64,000 bases of DNA from Prosapia bicincta (GCA_036971475.1 JBAIZL010000002.1:170662024-170726023), one strand, 5' to 3'; shown: positions 10,504 to 23,180, numbered from the stretch's first letter. The notes: generated from the sequence alone by a model not told the origin. Numbers and translations: made by a program.

Positions 10504-10560
10504 AACAATAAAATGAAGTAATATTCGTATATTCTTGTTTATGAAAATTATTTTATTTCA

Positions 10561-10611
<51 letters not shown>

Positions 10612-10615
<4 letters not shown>

Positions 10616-10869
10616 TGATATATTACTATTGTAAATACTTTTATCCACTACTAAGTGCGATAATTTTACCTTGTGTGATGAGGCACCTTTCGGTCACTTT
10701 ACCATTGTCGAATTACGACAGCTGATTCGACAATGGTAAAGTGACCGAAAGGTGCCTCATCACACAAGGTAAAATTATCGCACTTAGTAGTGGATAAAAG
10801 TATTTACAATAGTAATATATCAACTTCATAAAGTCAGTGCAACGGAAAAAGTAATGGACAACGTAAATA

Positions 10870-10871
<2 letters not shown>
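10612..10871 (+). repeat. Fold-back repeat H1-a (unit 2)
   Basis: Same perfect palindrome with right tail as at 4131-4390. The (TA)n to its left is longer here. Confidence 0.85.
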
Positions 10872-10927
<56 letters not shown>

Positions 10928-10929
<2 letters not shown>

Positions 10930-11214
10930 TTTTTTGGACTAGGAGACTGACAGACTTACCTTGGTAAGAGTCCACACTGTAGTCTTGAAATAGAAACACA
11001 TAAAAGCACTTAAACAAAGATATATTTCAACCACACAGTGGTCTTTGTCAATCGAAGAGAAAACACAAAAAGAAATATGAGAGAATGAAATAAAATAAAT
11101 ATAAGTTGTAATCTTATATAAGGTTTAAGACTACAGTTTGGACTCTTACCAAGGTAAGTCTGTTAGTCTCCTAGTCCAAAAAATCTAAATAATCTTTACC
11201 AACCAAAACTAACC

Positions 11215-11217
<3 letters not shown>
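10928..11217. repeat. Fold-back repeat H2 (unit 2)
   Basis: Matches 4421-4710; only the flanking (TA)n lengths differ. Confidence 0.8.
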
Positions 11218-11290
<73 letters not shown>

Positions 11291-11395
11291 TTTTATTTAT
11301 TTATTATCATTCCCTGGTATTGATGGGGTAGGTTAGGGGTTTTCTTTACTTTTACAGTATTCAAGAGATTAAAACTGGAAACATTAACGTTTTTT

Positions 11396-12341
11396 TGCAC
11401 CAGTCAATGCCCAGTCTGACATGGATGCTGAATTGCTGGCAATTAATGCTGCAGTGATAAGCTGTCAATCTATCTGAGAATAAGATATTTGTATTCTCAC
11501 TGACTCAAAATCAGCCTTCCAAGTTCTGGCGTTGCCATACACTACGTCATACTCCTTTAGAGTTGCTGAACTGAGGATGTTAATTGTGATGTTTCACGAT
11601 GAAGGCAAAAGGATAATCTTAAAGTGGGTCCCTGCCCATTGCGGATTGAGAGTGAACGAAGAAATTGATAAAATAGCAAAATTGGACTCAGCAATGCACC
11701 TTGCTGACCGGGAGATATACTCCCTCTCATATTGTCAAAGTTCGCAGAGCGATTTTTCAGGAAAACGTGGACTGAGGAGTGGTAAATCCCACAATGTGTC
11801 GGTCAATCCCTAATAAACTTTTATAGAGGAATTGAGAGAAATCTATGTATTTTTGTGGCCAGAGCTCGGACTGGACACATTTTAACCCAGGCCTACCTTT
11901 ACCAGTTCAATTTAGTGACATCCCCAGAATGCGCCCTATGCCAAAGTGGAGATAAAGACCTAGAGCACATCTTCATTGAATGCTGTTATCCAAATCTTAT
12001 ATATAATATATCGGAATCACTATATATCTTAATACAAAATTTGGAGCAAACATTTAATTTTAACCGAGAGCTGGGGAGGATACTAAGGTTTACAATCCTA
12101 GTAGTTAATATATCATGAACATGGCACTCCATGATATTACTGAATATAATCCGACTCAAATATAACAAAGAATGGAACCAAACTTTGTATGGGAGGATTT
12201 CTTCCACAGGGTTGCAAGGTGGCAACAAAGAAACCTATAGACAAAGATTGCAAAAAATTTTCGAAAAGATGTTAGCAGTAGATGGGCAAAATACATTTGT
12301 TGTAAGGAAATTGTCTAGAGAACGAACAACCAAGTGCTGAT
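11396..12341 (+). pseudogene. Broken LINE RNase H tail (unit 2)
   Basis: Same breaks as at 4855-5800. One base differs near 12321 (Asp to Glu in the last short frame), shared with unit 3. Confidence 0.75.
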
Positions 12342-12440
12342 TACACAACTCAATGGGTCAAACACTGTGAAGAATGAGACTAAAAAACTGCTACATATGT
12401 ACAAGGGGCTTTACTTCATCAATAAGAAAATCAATAAAGA

Positions 12441-12488
<48 letters not shown>

Positions 12489-12491
<3 letters not shown>

Positions 12492-12603
12492 TTGATATTT
12501 AATATTATCCATTGTTTTTCCGTTGCACTGACTTTATGAAGTTAATATATTACTATTTTTGAGTAATTTTTCAAAAATTACTCAAAAATAGTAATACATT
12601 AAC

Positions 12604-12607
<4 letters not shown>
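12489..12607 (-). repeat. Fold-back repeat H1-b (unit 2)
   Basis: As at 5924-6042, with one arm mismatch (GTAATACATT in place of GTAATATATT). Confidence 0.75.
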
Positions 12608-12652
<45 letters not shown>

Positions 12653-12657
<5 letters not shown>

Positions 12658-12868
12658 GTTAATATATTACTATGTAAGCAATTTTATCCACCATTAAGTG
12701 CAATAATTTTACCTTGAGTGATTCGACAATGGTCAATTGACCGAAAGGTATCTCATCACTCAAGGTAAAATTATTGCACTTAATGGTGGATAAAATTGCT
12801 TACATAGTAATATATTAACTTCATAAAGTCAGTGCAACGGAAAAACAATGGATAACGTTAAATATCAA

Positions 12869-12870
<2 letters not shown>
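12653..12870 (+). repeat. Fold-back repeat H1-c with hammerhead-like tip (unit 2)
   Basis: Same 70-bp stem and core as at 6094-6311; the core lies at about 12716-12761. Confidence 0.8.
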
Positions 12871-12915
<45 letters not shown>

Positions 12916-12919
<4 letters not shown>

Positions 12920-13163
12920 GGAAACAACCCCAATACCATAAAAATAATAAAAAAAAACAATAATACAAGTTACTCAAGATTAAACCCTTATGTACATTTT
13001 GATTACCATGTCATCATCATCAGAGAGTCTGATACAAAATTATAAAGCAGCAAACAAGAAATTACAAACTAAAGTGACATCAACCGTTCTCTGTGGTCAC
13101 TATATAATGGTTTAATTTTAAGTAACTTTTATTACTTTTGTGGTATTGGGGTTGTTTCCAATA
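12916..13163. repeat. Fold-back repeat H3 (unit 2)
   Basis: As at 6401-6648; the minus-strand hammerhead-like fold lies at about 12977-13036. Confidence 0.65.
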
Positions 13164-14276
13164 TTTTCATTGTAATATATTGTACCACTGTATTTGATAT
13201 TGTATACTATTAATATGGTATAAATGTTACAAATGTAAAGGTAGAATGTCTAGGGTAAAGGTAGAATGTAAAGGTAGAAAGGTAAATTTACAAAATGTCT
13301 AGGGTAGAAATATAAAATCTGCTCTCTGTTTAAAAACTAGTTATTTAAAAACGTTTTTAATAATTTCAAATAACTGTTCAAAAATGCAATATTAGAAGTC
13401 GGAGTTGGTTGTACGTACAAAAAAATCAGCTGTGAAATAAGGCTAGGCTGGGTGAAACTCAAGATTACTCAAGTGCCATTAAATTGCAATGTTTGGATTG
13501 TACGTCAATGTTAAGATGGAATAATCTCTTGATAAATATTCATGTTTTAAAGTTTTCTTTGAAAGTAGTTAAATTATGTAGGCTAATATTTAAAGAGTGC
13601 ATGCATAATTCAGAATAATATAAATTTAGGACTTTAAATGTCCAAAAATTAGAATAATTTAATTGAAATGATGATCAGTTGCACAGATAAAACTTTACAA
13701 AACAAAGAATGAACTAATATTTTCCTATGTTAAATTAAACAATGCTCATAAAACTGAAATTCTAAATGAAACTAGTAAAGCCTTAAACATGTTCCGAGTT
13801 GTACATTAGATAAAAAATACAAAGTGGAAATAGTTACAAATGAAGACAGATTTTACAAATAGAATCTTTTTAAAAGCAATTAGATACATTTGAAACAATT
13901 TAAGAAGAATTATAAATATAATGTTTCAGTTTTGAACATATTTTAAAGTTCCGCTATACTTGGGCATCCAATTACAACTTGAAAATTTTTTTCTTCAATA
14001 AAACTCTTCTTCAAAATAATCTAACAATTCTAAAATACGTTCTAAATATGAGATAATCTAATCCTTATTACAAAGAACTGTACAATTTATAAATCCTTTC
14101 TATCTGACTAATTTAATATATAGTGGCAGATATAAACAGTAATAGGCCTACCTACCAACCCACAAGGTTCAGGACTACAAGTAGACAAGTTTTTAATGAA
14201 GTACTGAGACAATAATAATTAATTATTACTATCTTTTTTTGTAAATACTGCTCTATAACAATCAATCAAGAAAACA

Positions 14277-15026
14277 ATGGCGACTGAACGAAAAAAACGG
14301 AGTGACAAAGGAGCAAAGCCTAGAAGTATTAGGAAGAATTAATAAAGGTGAACTGTTAAGTAAATGTGCAACATCCTTTAGTTTTGATATTTCTACAGTA
14401 TTAGAATGGAAACAAAGAACTAAAGTTGAAGAATTTTGTTTCAAAATAATCCCAAAAGACAGTTTGGACAACCAGTGTAAAGCTCAGAAAGCAAAAAACG
14501 AAACCCTATATGAAGCGTTATATACTTGGTTTTGTACAGAAAAAGAATATGGTTTACCAGTATCAGGGCCAATGGTTCAAGAAAAGAGCCTCAGTGTAAA
14601 TAAACAGTTGCCTGATGGGGATCCGAAGGTTGACTGGATTGGTAGGAAAAGTGTCGAGACAAAAATACTTCCGATGACTTCAAAAATAAGTTCTTGGATT
14701 TCGTAAATGAAGAAAATTTACTGGATGATCAAATATTCAATCCCGAGGAGACATATCTTTTCTATAAGATGTTAACCAGGAAAACATTAACCTCCAAATA
14801 AGACGCAGCTAAGAGGTGGAAAGACAGACTACCAGTGCATCGGGCAAAGCAGAAAATCCTCGAGGATTGATGGACAGATCGAAAAACAGGTTCCTTGATT
14901 TTTTTGTGCCAGGTGTAACCAAATATTTGAAAGAATGAGGATTACCGACCACATCTGCCTTGTTAATTGATAATGTCCCCTCACATCCTTCACCTGATGT
15001 GCTCCTTAATTAAAATGCTGAACACA
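14277..15026 (+). pseudogene. Tigger/jerky-type transposase remnant (unit 2)
   Basis: Same frames and stops as at 7762-8511, again cut at the join to PLE-A. Confidence 0.8.
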
Positions 15027-16856
15027 ATGACCAAGAAAAGGTAAGAATTAATGCAACAAATGAAATAGCTAAATTAATAAAAAAACATAATGTTTATAAA
15101 ATAAAAAATTATCAAAACAAAAATCAATATATACAATTTAATAATCTAAAACAAAAATTACAAAATAATAACTTATGTACTATAAAAGCAGATAAAAGCA
15201 ATGCTGTTGTGGTAATAAACAAACAAGATTACATAAACAAAAATGAAAAATATATTGTAGATAATATGTTTATAGAACTAAAAAAAGATCCCAAAATTGG
15301 ATAAATACCAAAATGAAATAAAAGGTATTGTGAAGAATTCTTATGTAGTATTTAATCCGGAAATCAATAACATAAATGATAACCCTAAAATACCATTATT
15401 AAATGGTATTATAAAATTACATAAAATAAATAATCCAATTAGACCGCTTATTAATTTTAAAAGTGCACCTTCATATAAAATATCTAAAATTTTTGCCAAA
15501 CAGTTAAAAGACAAAATGAAATTAAATAACAATCATAATATAAAAAATACTTATCACCTTATAGAGAAAATTAAAAATATAAAAATAGACAATAATAGCA
15601 AATTAATATCATTCGATATAAAAGACATGTATACCAATATACCTTTAATGGAAACATATAAAATAATAAAAAATAAATTAAATATGTATACACATGATAA
15701 AAAAGAAGTTGATGAAATAATTAATGTACTTAAAATAATATTAAAACAAAATTACTTTTGCTATAATAACAAAATATACAGACAAGAAGACGGCTTGGTA
15801 ATGGGTTCACCACTATCCAGCATCATTTCCGAAATATTTTTGCAACATATTGATGAAGAAATAATAAAAATTATTAAAAAATATGATAACAATGGACAAT
15901 GGTATAGATATGTAGATGACTGTCTGTACATTTCTACAAATAATGCATTAAATTTAAACCTAATAACTACCGAAATAAATAATATACACAATAAAATACA
16001 GTTTACTTACGAAATAGAAAAACTTAATGCCATAAATTTCTTAGATATTACCATTTATAAGGAAAATAATAAATTAAATTTTACAATATTTAGAAAACCC
16101 ACTCAAACAGTAAAAATAATACCTAATTATTCAAACCACCCGTACAATCAAAAAATGGCATGCTTCTATAATTTATTATACAGAATGAACCGAATTCCAT
16201 TAAACCCGATAAATAAATTGAAAGAACTAAACATTATTCAACAAATAGCAATACAAAATGGATATAAAAAAGAAACCATTAATAAATTGAATAATAAAAT
16301 CCTTAAAAGAATGGATAATAATATAAATAAAAATTATTATTCAAATACTAAAGAAATTATTTGGTCCAAATTCTTATTTACCGGTTATGAAATCAAACCA
16401 ATTATAAAATTATTTAAAGATACTAATGTCAAAATAACTTATTACACTAATAACACAATTAATAATATAATAAATACAAACATTAAAGTAAATAAAATTA
16501 ATATAAACGGCGTATATAGTATTAACTGTACTACATGTCAAAAATGTTATATAGGACAAACAAAAAGGAAAATAAAAGATCGCTACAAAGAACATTTAAA
16601 TGCATTTAAAAAGCCACATATTTATAAATTAAATCTTGCCACACATTGTATAGAAAGAAATCATGATTTTCCAGAGATTAGTAATATGAAGTTGGTTAAA
16701 CACGTACTAAAAGGCTTAAAAATGAATATAATAGAAAACTTAGAGATATATAAAAATAAAATTAAGAACACACTAATAGAGGAACAAGTCCAGATTCAAT
16801 CAAAACATAATACTATCTTTAGCATATTTGATGACATTTTAAAAATAAAAGATTAG
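15027..16856 (+). pseudogene. PLE-A copy 3, truncated and frameshifted
   Basis: Lacks residues 1-211 like copy 2. In addition, copies 1 and 2 read CCCACGGATAAA where this copy reads CCCAAAATTGGATAAA (about 15291-15304), a net gain of 4 bases that shifts the frame. The long frame after it has no ATG near its start (it opens at TTG), so the RT and GIY-YIG domains are separated from the upstream part. All catalytic motifs downstream are intact. The Lys to Arg change after YIGQT is shared with copy 2. Confidence 0.88.
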
Positions 16857-16977
16857 GACAAATGGAAATATTAAAGTATATTTATCTAACAGATAAGATA
16901 ACTGATACCTTTACTGAGCATAGTACAATTATATTCAGCAGTCTTTCTCTAGTCACATAACTGGACAGTGAATTATA

Positions 16978-17022
16978 TATTTTGAAAATGCTAATAATGT
17001 AAATTAGCGAAAAGCTTCAATA
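16978..17022 (+). ncRNA. Hammerhead-like fold in the PLE-A 3' region (copy 3)
   Basis: Same fold and bases as at 3998-4042. Confidence 0.4.
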
Positions 17023-17081
17023 AACAATAAAATGAAGTAATATTCGTATATTCTTGTTTATGAAAATTATTTTATTTCACC

Positions 17082-17108
<27 letters not shown>

Positions 17109-17112
<4 letters not shown>

Positions 17113-17366
17113 TGATATATTACTATTGTAAATACTTTTATCCACTACTAAGTGCGATAATTTTACCTTGTGTGATGAGGCACCTTTCGGTCACTTTACC
17201 ATTGTCGAATTACGACAGCTGATTCGACAATGGTAAAGTGACCGAAAGGTGCCTCATCACACAAGGTAAAATTATCGCACTTAGTAGTGGATAAAAGTAT
17301 TTACAATAGTAATATATCAACTTCATAAAGTCAGTGCAACGGAAAAAGTAATGGACAACGTAAATA

Positions 17367-17368
<2 letters not shown>
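17109..17368 (+). repeat. Fold-back repeat H1-a (unit 3)
   Basis: Same palindrome and tail as at 4131-4390. Confidence 0.85.
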
Positions 17369-17420
<52 letters not shown>

Positions 17421-17422
<2 letters not shown>

Positions 17423-17710
17423 TTTTTTGGACTAGGAGACTGACAGACTTACCTTGGTAAGAGTCCACACTGTAGTCTTGAAATAGAAACACATAAAAGC
17501 ACTTAAACAAAGATATATTTCAACCACACAGTGGTCTTTGTCAATCGAAGAGAAAACACAAAAAGAAATATGAGAGAATGAAATAAAATAAATATAAGTT
17601 GTAATCTTATATAAGGTTTAAGACTACAGTTTGGACTCTTACCAAGGTAAGTCTGTTAGTCTCCTAGTCCAAAAAATCTAAATAATCTTTACCAACCAAA
17701 ACTAACCTAA
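17421..17710. repeat. Fold-back repeat H2 (unit 3)
   Basis: As at 4421-4710. The (TA)n on its right is only about 17 bp here against about 70 bp in unit 2. Confidence 0.8.
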
Positions 17711-17836
17711 ATATATATATATATATAGTTATTTTATTTATTTATTATCATTCCCTGGTATTGATGGGGTAGGTTAGGGGTTTTCTTTACTTTTACAGTA
17801 TTCAAGAGATTAAAACTGGAAACATTAACGTTTTTT

Positions 17837-18782
17837 TGCACCAGTCAATGCCCAGTCTGACATGGATGCTGAATTGCTGGCAATTAATGCTGCAGTGATA
17901 AGCTGTCAATCTATCTGAGAATAAGATATTTGTATTCTCACTGACTCAAAATCAGCCTTCCAAGTTCTGGCGTTGCCATACACTACGTCATACTCCTTTA
18001 GAGTTGCTGAACTGAGGATGTTAATTGTGATGTTTCACGATGAAGGCAAAAGGATAATCTTAAAGTGGGTCCCTGCCCATTGCGGATTGAGAGTGAACGA
18101 AGAAATTGATAAAATAGCAAAATTGGACTCAGCAATGCACCTTGCTGACCGGGAGATATACTCCCTCTCATATTGTCAAAGTTCGCAGAGCGATTTTTCA
18201 GGAAAACGTGGACTGAGGAGTGGTAAATCCCACAATGTGTCGGTCAATCCCTAATAAACTTTTATAGAGGAATTGAGAGAAATCTATGTATTTTTGTGGC
18301 CAGAGCTCGGACTGGACACATTTTAACCCAGGCCTACCTTTACCAGTTCAATTTAGTGACATCCCCAGAATGCGCCCTATGCCAAAGTGGAGATAAAGAC
18401 CTAGAGCACATCTTCATTGAATGCTGTTATCCAAATCTTATATATAATATATCGGAATCACTATATATCTTAATACAAAATTTGGAGCAAACATTTAATT
18501 TTAACCGAGAGCTGGGGAGGATACTAAGGTTTACAATCCTAGTAGTTAATATATCATGAACATGGCACTCCATGATATTACTGAATATAATCCGACTCAA
18601 ATATAACAAAGAATGGAACCAAACTTTGTATGGGAGGATTTCTTCCACAGGGTTGCAAGGTGGCAACAAAGAAACCTATAGACAAAGATTGCAAAAAATT
18701 TTCGAAAAGATGTTAGCAGTAGATGGGCAAAATACATTTGTTGTAAGGAAATTGTCTAGAGAACGAACAACCAAGTGCTGAT
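17837..18782 (+). pseudogene. Broken LINE RNase H tail (unit 3)
   Basis: Same as the unit 2 copy, including the shared variant near 18762. Confidence 0.75.
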
Positions 18783-18881
18783 TACACAACTCAATGGGTC
18801 AAACACTGTGAAGAATGAGACTAAAAAACTGCTACATATGTACAAGGGGCTTTACTTCATCAATAAGAAAATCAATAAAGA

Positions 18882-18925
<44 letters not shown>

Positions 18926-18928
<3 letters not shown>

Positions 18929-19040
18929 TTGATATTTAATATTATCCATTGTTTTTCCGTTGCACTGACTTTATGAAGTTAATATATTACTATTTTTGAG
19001 TAATTTTTCAAAAATTACTCAAAAATAGTAATACATTAAC

Positions 19041-19044
<4 letters not shown>
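18926..19044 (-). repeat. Fold-back repeat H1-b (unit 3)
   Basis: As at 12489-12607, with the same arm mismatch. Confidence 0.75.
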
Positions 19045-19093
<49 letters not shown>

Positions 19094-19098
<5 letters not shown>

Positions 19099-19309
19099 GT
19101 TAATATATTACTATGTAAGCAATTTTATCCACCATTAAGTGCAATAATTTTACCTTGAGTGATTCGACAATGGTCAATTGACCGAAAGGTATCTCATCAC
19201 TCAAGGTAAAATTATTGCACTTAATGGTGGATAAAATTGCTTACATAGTAATATATTAACTTCATAAAGTCAGTGCAACGGAAAAACAATGGATAACGTT
19301 AAATATCAA

Positions 19310-19311
<2 letters not shown>
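19094..19311 (+). repeat. Fold-back repeat H1-c with hammerhead-like tip (unit 3)
   Basis: As at 6094-6311; the core lies at about 19157-19202. Confidence 0.8.
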
Positions 19312-19380
<69 letters not shown>

Positions 19381-19384
<4 letters not shown>

Positions 19385-19628
19385 GGAAACAACCCCAATA
19401 CCATAAAAATAATAAAAAAAAACAATAATACAAGTTACTCAAGATTAAACCCTTATGTACATTTTGATTACCATGTCATCATCATCAGAGAGTCTGATAC
19501 AAAATTATAAAGCAGCAAACAAGAAATTACAAACTAAAGTGACATCAACCGTTCTCTGTGGTCACTATATAATGGTTTAATTTTAAGTAACTTTTATTAC
19601 TTTTGTGGTATTGGGGTTGTTTCCAATA
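19381..19628. repeat. Fold-back repeat H3 (unit 3)
   Basis: As at 6401-6648; the minus-strand hammerhead-like fold lies at about 19442-19501. Confidence 0.65.
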
Positions 19629-20741
19629 TTTTCATTGTAATATATTGTACCACTGTATTTGATATTGTATACTATTAATATGGTATAAATGTTACAAATG
19701 TAAAGGTAGAATGTCTAGGGTAAAGGTAGAATGTAAAGGTAGAAAGGTAAATTTACAAAATGTCTAGGGTAGAAATATAAAATCTGCTCTCTGTTTAAAA
19801 ACTAGTTATTTAAAAACGTTTTTAATAATTTCAAATAACTGTTCAAAAATGCAATATTAGAAGTCGGAGTTGGTTGTACGTACAAAAAAATCAGCTGTGA
19901 AATAAGGCTAGGCTGGGTGAAACTCAAGATTACTCAAGTGCCATTAAATTGCAATGTTTGGATTGTACGTCAATGTTAAGATGGAATAATCTCTTGATAA
20001 ATATTCATGTTTTAAAGTTTTTTTTGAAAGTAGTTAAATTATGTAGGCTAATATTTAAAGAGTGCATGCATAATTCAGAATAATATAAATTTAGGACTTT
20101 AAATGTCCAAAAATTAGAATAATTTAATTGAAATGATGATCAGTTGCACAGATAAAACTTTACAAAACAAAGAATGAACTAATATTTTCCTATGTTAAAT
20201 TAAACAATGCTCATAAAACTGAAATTCTAAATGAAACTAGTAAAGCCTTAAACATGTTCCGAGTTGTACATTAGATAAAAAATACAAAGTGGAAATAGTT
20301 ACAAATGAAGACAGATTTTACAAATAGAATCTTTTTAAAAGCAATTAGATACATTTGAAACAATTTAAGAAGAATTATAAATATAATGTTTCAGTTTTGA
20401 ACATATTTTCAAGTTCCGCTATACTTGGGCATCCAATTACAACTTGAAAATTTTTTTCTTCAATAAAACTCTTCTTCAAAATAATCTAACAATTCTAAAA
20501 TACGTTCTAAATATGAGATAATCTAATCCTTATTACAAAGAACTGTACAATTTATAAATCCTTTCTATCTGACTAATTTAATATATAGTGGCAGATATAA
20601 ACAGTAATAGGCCTACCTACCAACCCACAAGGTTCAGGACTACAAGTAGACAAGTTTTTAATGAAGTACTGAGACAATAATAATTAATTATTACTATCTT
20701 TTTTTGTAAATACTGCTCTATAACAATCAATCAAGAAAACA

Positions 20742-21760
20742 ATGGCGACTGAACGAAAAAAACGGAGTGACAAAGGAGCAAAGCCTAGAAGTATTAGGAA
20801 GAATTAATAAAGGTGAACTGTTAAGTAAATGTGCAACATCCTTTAGTTTTGATATTTCTACAGTATTAGAATGGAAACAAAGAACTAAAGTTGAAGAATT
20901 TTGTTTCAAAATAATCCCAAAAGACAGTTTGGACAACCAGTGTAAAGCTCAGAAAGCAAAAAACGAAACCCTATATGAAGCGTTATATACTTGGTTTTGT
21001 ACAGAAAAAGAATATGGTTTACCAGTATCAGGGCCAATGGTTCAAGAAAAGAGCCTCAGTGTAAATAAACAGTTGCCTGATGGGGATCCGAAGGTTGACT
21101 GGATTGGTAGGAAAAGTGTCGAGACAAAAATACTTCCGATGACTTCAAAAATAAGTTCTTGGATTTCGTAAATGAAGAAAATTTACTGGATGATCAAATC
21201 TTCAATCCCGAGGAGACATATCTTTTCTATAAGATGTTAACCAGGAAAACATTAACCTCCAAATAAGACGCAGCTAAGAGGTGGAAAGACAGACTACCAG
21301 TGCATCGGGCAAAGCAGAAAATCCTCGAGGATTGATGGACAGATCGAAAAACAGGTTCCTTGATTTTTTTGTGCCAGGTGTAACCAAATATTTGAAAGAA
21401 TGAGGATTACCGACCACATCTGCCTTGTTAATTGATAATGTCCCCTCACATCCTTCACCTGATGTGCTCCTTAATTAAAATGCTGAACACAATCATACAA
21501 CAAGGAGAACTTGGTGGGTTTGAGATTCTAAATCTTTCAATGTGGAAACTGTAATTTACTTGATTGCAGAATGGAGTGACTACAAGCAGTATCATAAAAT
21601 TGTAGAAAAAACTATGGAAGGGTATGCCAGACTTGGCTAAAAGTATAATTCCTCCAGTTGGGAAAAATACTCTGACGATGTCCAGCCTCAAGAATTTGTG
21701 GAAAGGTTACAAAATATTGCTGACTGCTCTTCAATATTGAGTATCCGAATACTCATGTGG
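20742..21760 (+). pseudogene. Tigger/jerky-type transposase remnant (unit 3, runs on past the array)
   Basis: The first 750 bp match 7762-8511. From about 21494 the sequence continues uniquely with FNVETVIYLIAEWSDYK and a KTMEGYARLG-like stretch, which fits the post-DDE part of Tigger/jerky proteins (the region reading roughly aYLIAEAW then a Lys/Trp-rich helix). Stops and frameshifts are frequent. This shows that the array broke inside a Tigger copy whose right half survives only here. I find no convincing terminal inverted repeat at its end. Confidence 0.7.
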
Positions 21761-22179
21761 TCGCTAGAATGAACATTGGGCTTAATTATGAAAAATGTTT
21801 TTAGGGCAAAACCAAACCCAGCAGGAACCTCACTCATTGAAAAAGACATAAAACATGGAATTTGTCTGGAATTTTACAAGGAATATGTCTGTTACTTGAG
21901 TTTGATGCAGAGTGTTAGCCAAATTCTTATGCCCCCTACTACCATTAATAACATGATGGAACATGCTTTTGAGATATACTCGGCTGAAAGTAATTTTTGT
22001 CTCTTTAATGGGTTTATGTCAAATTTAAGACAAGGTTTTTACACTGGTTGAAGCATTAGCAATGACACTATATCTTATTGATAGTAATTTTTCAATAGAA
22101 CGCGGTGCAGAGTCATTTATATTAAAAATAAAATGACCCCAAAGACAGACACACTTTCCCTAAAGTGCACTTAAACTAT
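21761..22179. other. Unrecognised sequence between Tigger and piggyBac
   Basis: A 91-residue plus-strand frame at 21776-22051 has no family I recognise and no splice context. It may be further Tigger remnant. Confidence 0.3.
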
Positions 22180-22497
22180 TTAACACTTTAGGGTGGATCA
22201 CGTATTTTTACGAATTGGCGATACTACTGTAGAATGCGAATCACGTAATTTTACGAGTCCGTATTTCTTGTTAAATTATATTGCATATTCCATATTTTTA
22301 CGGGTTTAGCATACTCTGTGATGTTTTTTCTGAATATTAGTAACATATTTCAGCACTAGATAAGACGCAATGCATTACTACTGACTTATTGGCAGCTGTT
22401 AACAGAGGTGATGTAATCGGGTGATAGTTGTGATAGATTTATGTTGATCATGCACAACTTTCACATAAATAACCATAGGCTTAGTAAACAGATGGAA

Positions 22498-22740
22498 CAA
22501 CCGGAATGTGATCCTCTTCATAAAGTACAGGCTTTATTAGAAACCTTGCTAATGTGTTTTGAAAAAGCGTCCTGCCGGCCTATCACTCAGTCGGTTTGCT
22601 ACTGGCAAGCATTTTTTAGAAAAAATACGAGTACTACCAGGAAAAAATAAAATACAAAGAGTGTGTAAAGTGTGATCTGTAAAGGGGTCAAAAGGGAGTG
22701 GGAAATCCAAGAGGAAAGACATATCTTTCTAGTGTTATGT
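22498..22740 (+). pseudogene. piggyBac transposase fragments
   Basis: CDPLHKVQALLETLLMCFEK matches the stretch just before the first catalytic Asp of piggyBac transposases. It is followed directly, in another frame, by ATGKHFLEKIRVLPGKNK and QRVCKVC, the start of the C-terminal cysteine-rich domain. The whole catalytic core between these is missing, so this is an internal-deletion derivative that could move only with help. A stop interrupts the cysteine-rich part after VCKV, and the (CA)n follows. Confidence 0.65.
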
Positions 22741-22752
22741 CCCATTATGCAA

Positions 22753-22771
22753 AACACACACACACACACAC

Positions 22772-22826
<55 letters not shown>
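22753..22826. repeat. (CA)n microsatellite
   Basis: An almost pure CA run with one CG interruption, inside the piggyBac remnant. The TH- and CV-repeat frames across it are not genes. Confidence 0.95.
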
Positions 22827-22828
<2 letters not shown>

Positions 22829-23180
22829 TTCAATGTATAGATAATTTTATTTACATAAACAGTTGTTTTGTGTAAATAAAGACAGTGTAAATGTATTTAA
22901 TGTGTTTAGTTTTGTAAAAAACTGTTTATTGCATTTCCGTTTAATTTTTTATTTGTTTTTCAAAAGTGACCATTATAAAACGTTCTTTTAGATACACATA
23001 TATATTTTTCAAAGGTAAAGTAATTGTGTTGCATATCAAAATAAAGAGGGAATATGAACGATTCAGCAACTTAAGTTTCATTTTTATATCTTTTATAGAT
23101 TGAAAGTTATGATTTTTTAAATACACCCAAAAGCGTCCAGTGCTCTACCCAGGAAACTGGGGCAGCGCTCAAAGTGTTAA

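Larger units (their letters stand above)
8512..15026 (+). repeat. Tandem array unit 2 (about 6.5 kb)
   Basis: Nearly identical to unit 1. Most length change is in the (TA)n tracts. It shares several single-base variants with unit 3 that unit 1 lacks, for example at 10049, 12321, 12368 and 13413. Confidence 0.92.
4102..19380. repeat. (TA)n tracts between modules of the tandem array
   Basis: Main tracts: 4102-4130, 4391-4420, 4711-4745, 5902-5923, 6043-6093, 6312-6400 in unit 1, with counterparts such as 10563-10611, 10872-10927, 11218-11286, 12445-12488, 12608-12652, 12871-12915 in unit 2 and 17082-17108, 17369-17420, 17711-17727, 18884-18925, 19045-19093, 19312-19380 in unit 3. Lengths differ freely between units while the modules stay almost identical. 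This entry spans them collectively. Confidence 0.85.
15027..21494 (+). repeat. Tandem array unit 3 (about 6.47 kb)
   Basis: Third unit. Unlike units 1 and 2, its right end runs on into unique sequence (from about 21494) that continues the Tigger pseudogene, so this is the original right boundary of the array. A net 4-bp insertion near 15293 breaks its PLE-A frame. Confidence 0.92.
22180..23180 (+). mobile_element. Internally deleted piggyBac element, 1.0 kb, TTAA ends
   Basis: TTAACACTTT at 22180 and AAAGTGTTAA ending at 23180 are inverted ends on TTAA, the piggyBac target. Inside are two pieces of a piggyBac transposase and a (CA)n. The right subterminal region (GGGCAGCGCTCAAAGTG) is the usual GC-rich type. 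Confidence 0.75.
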
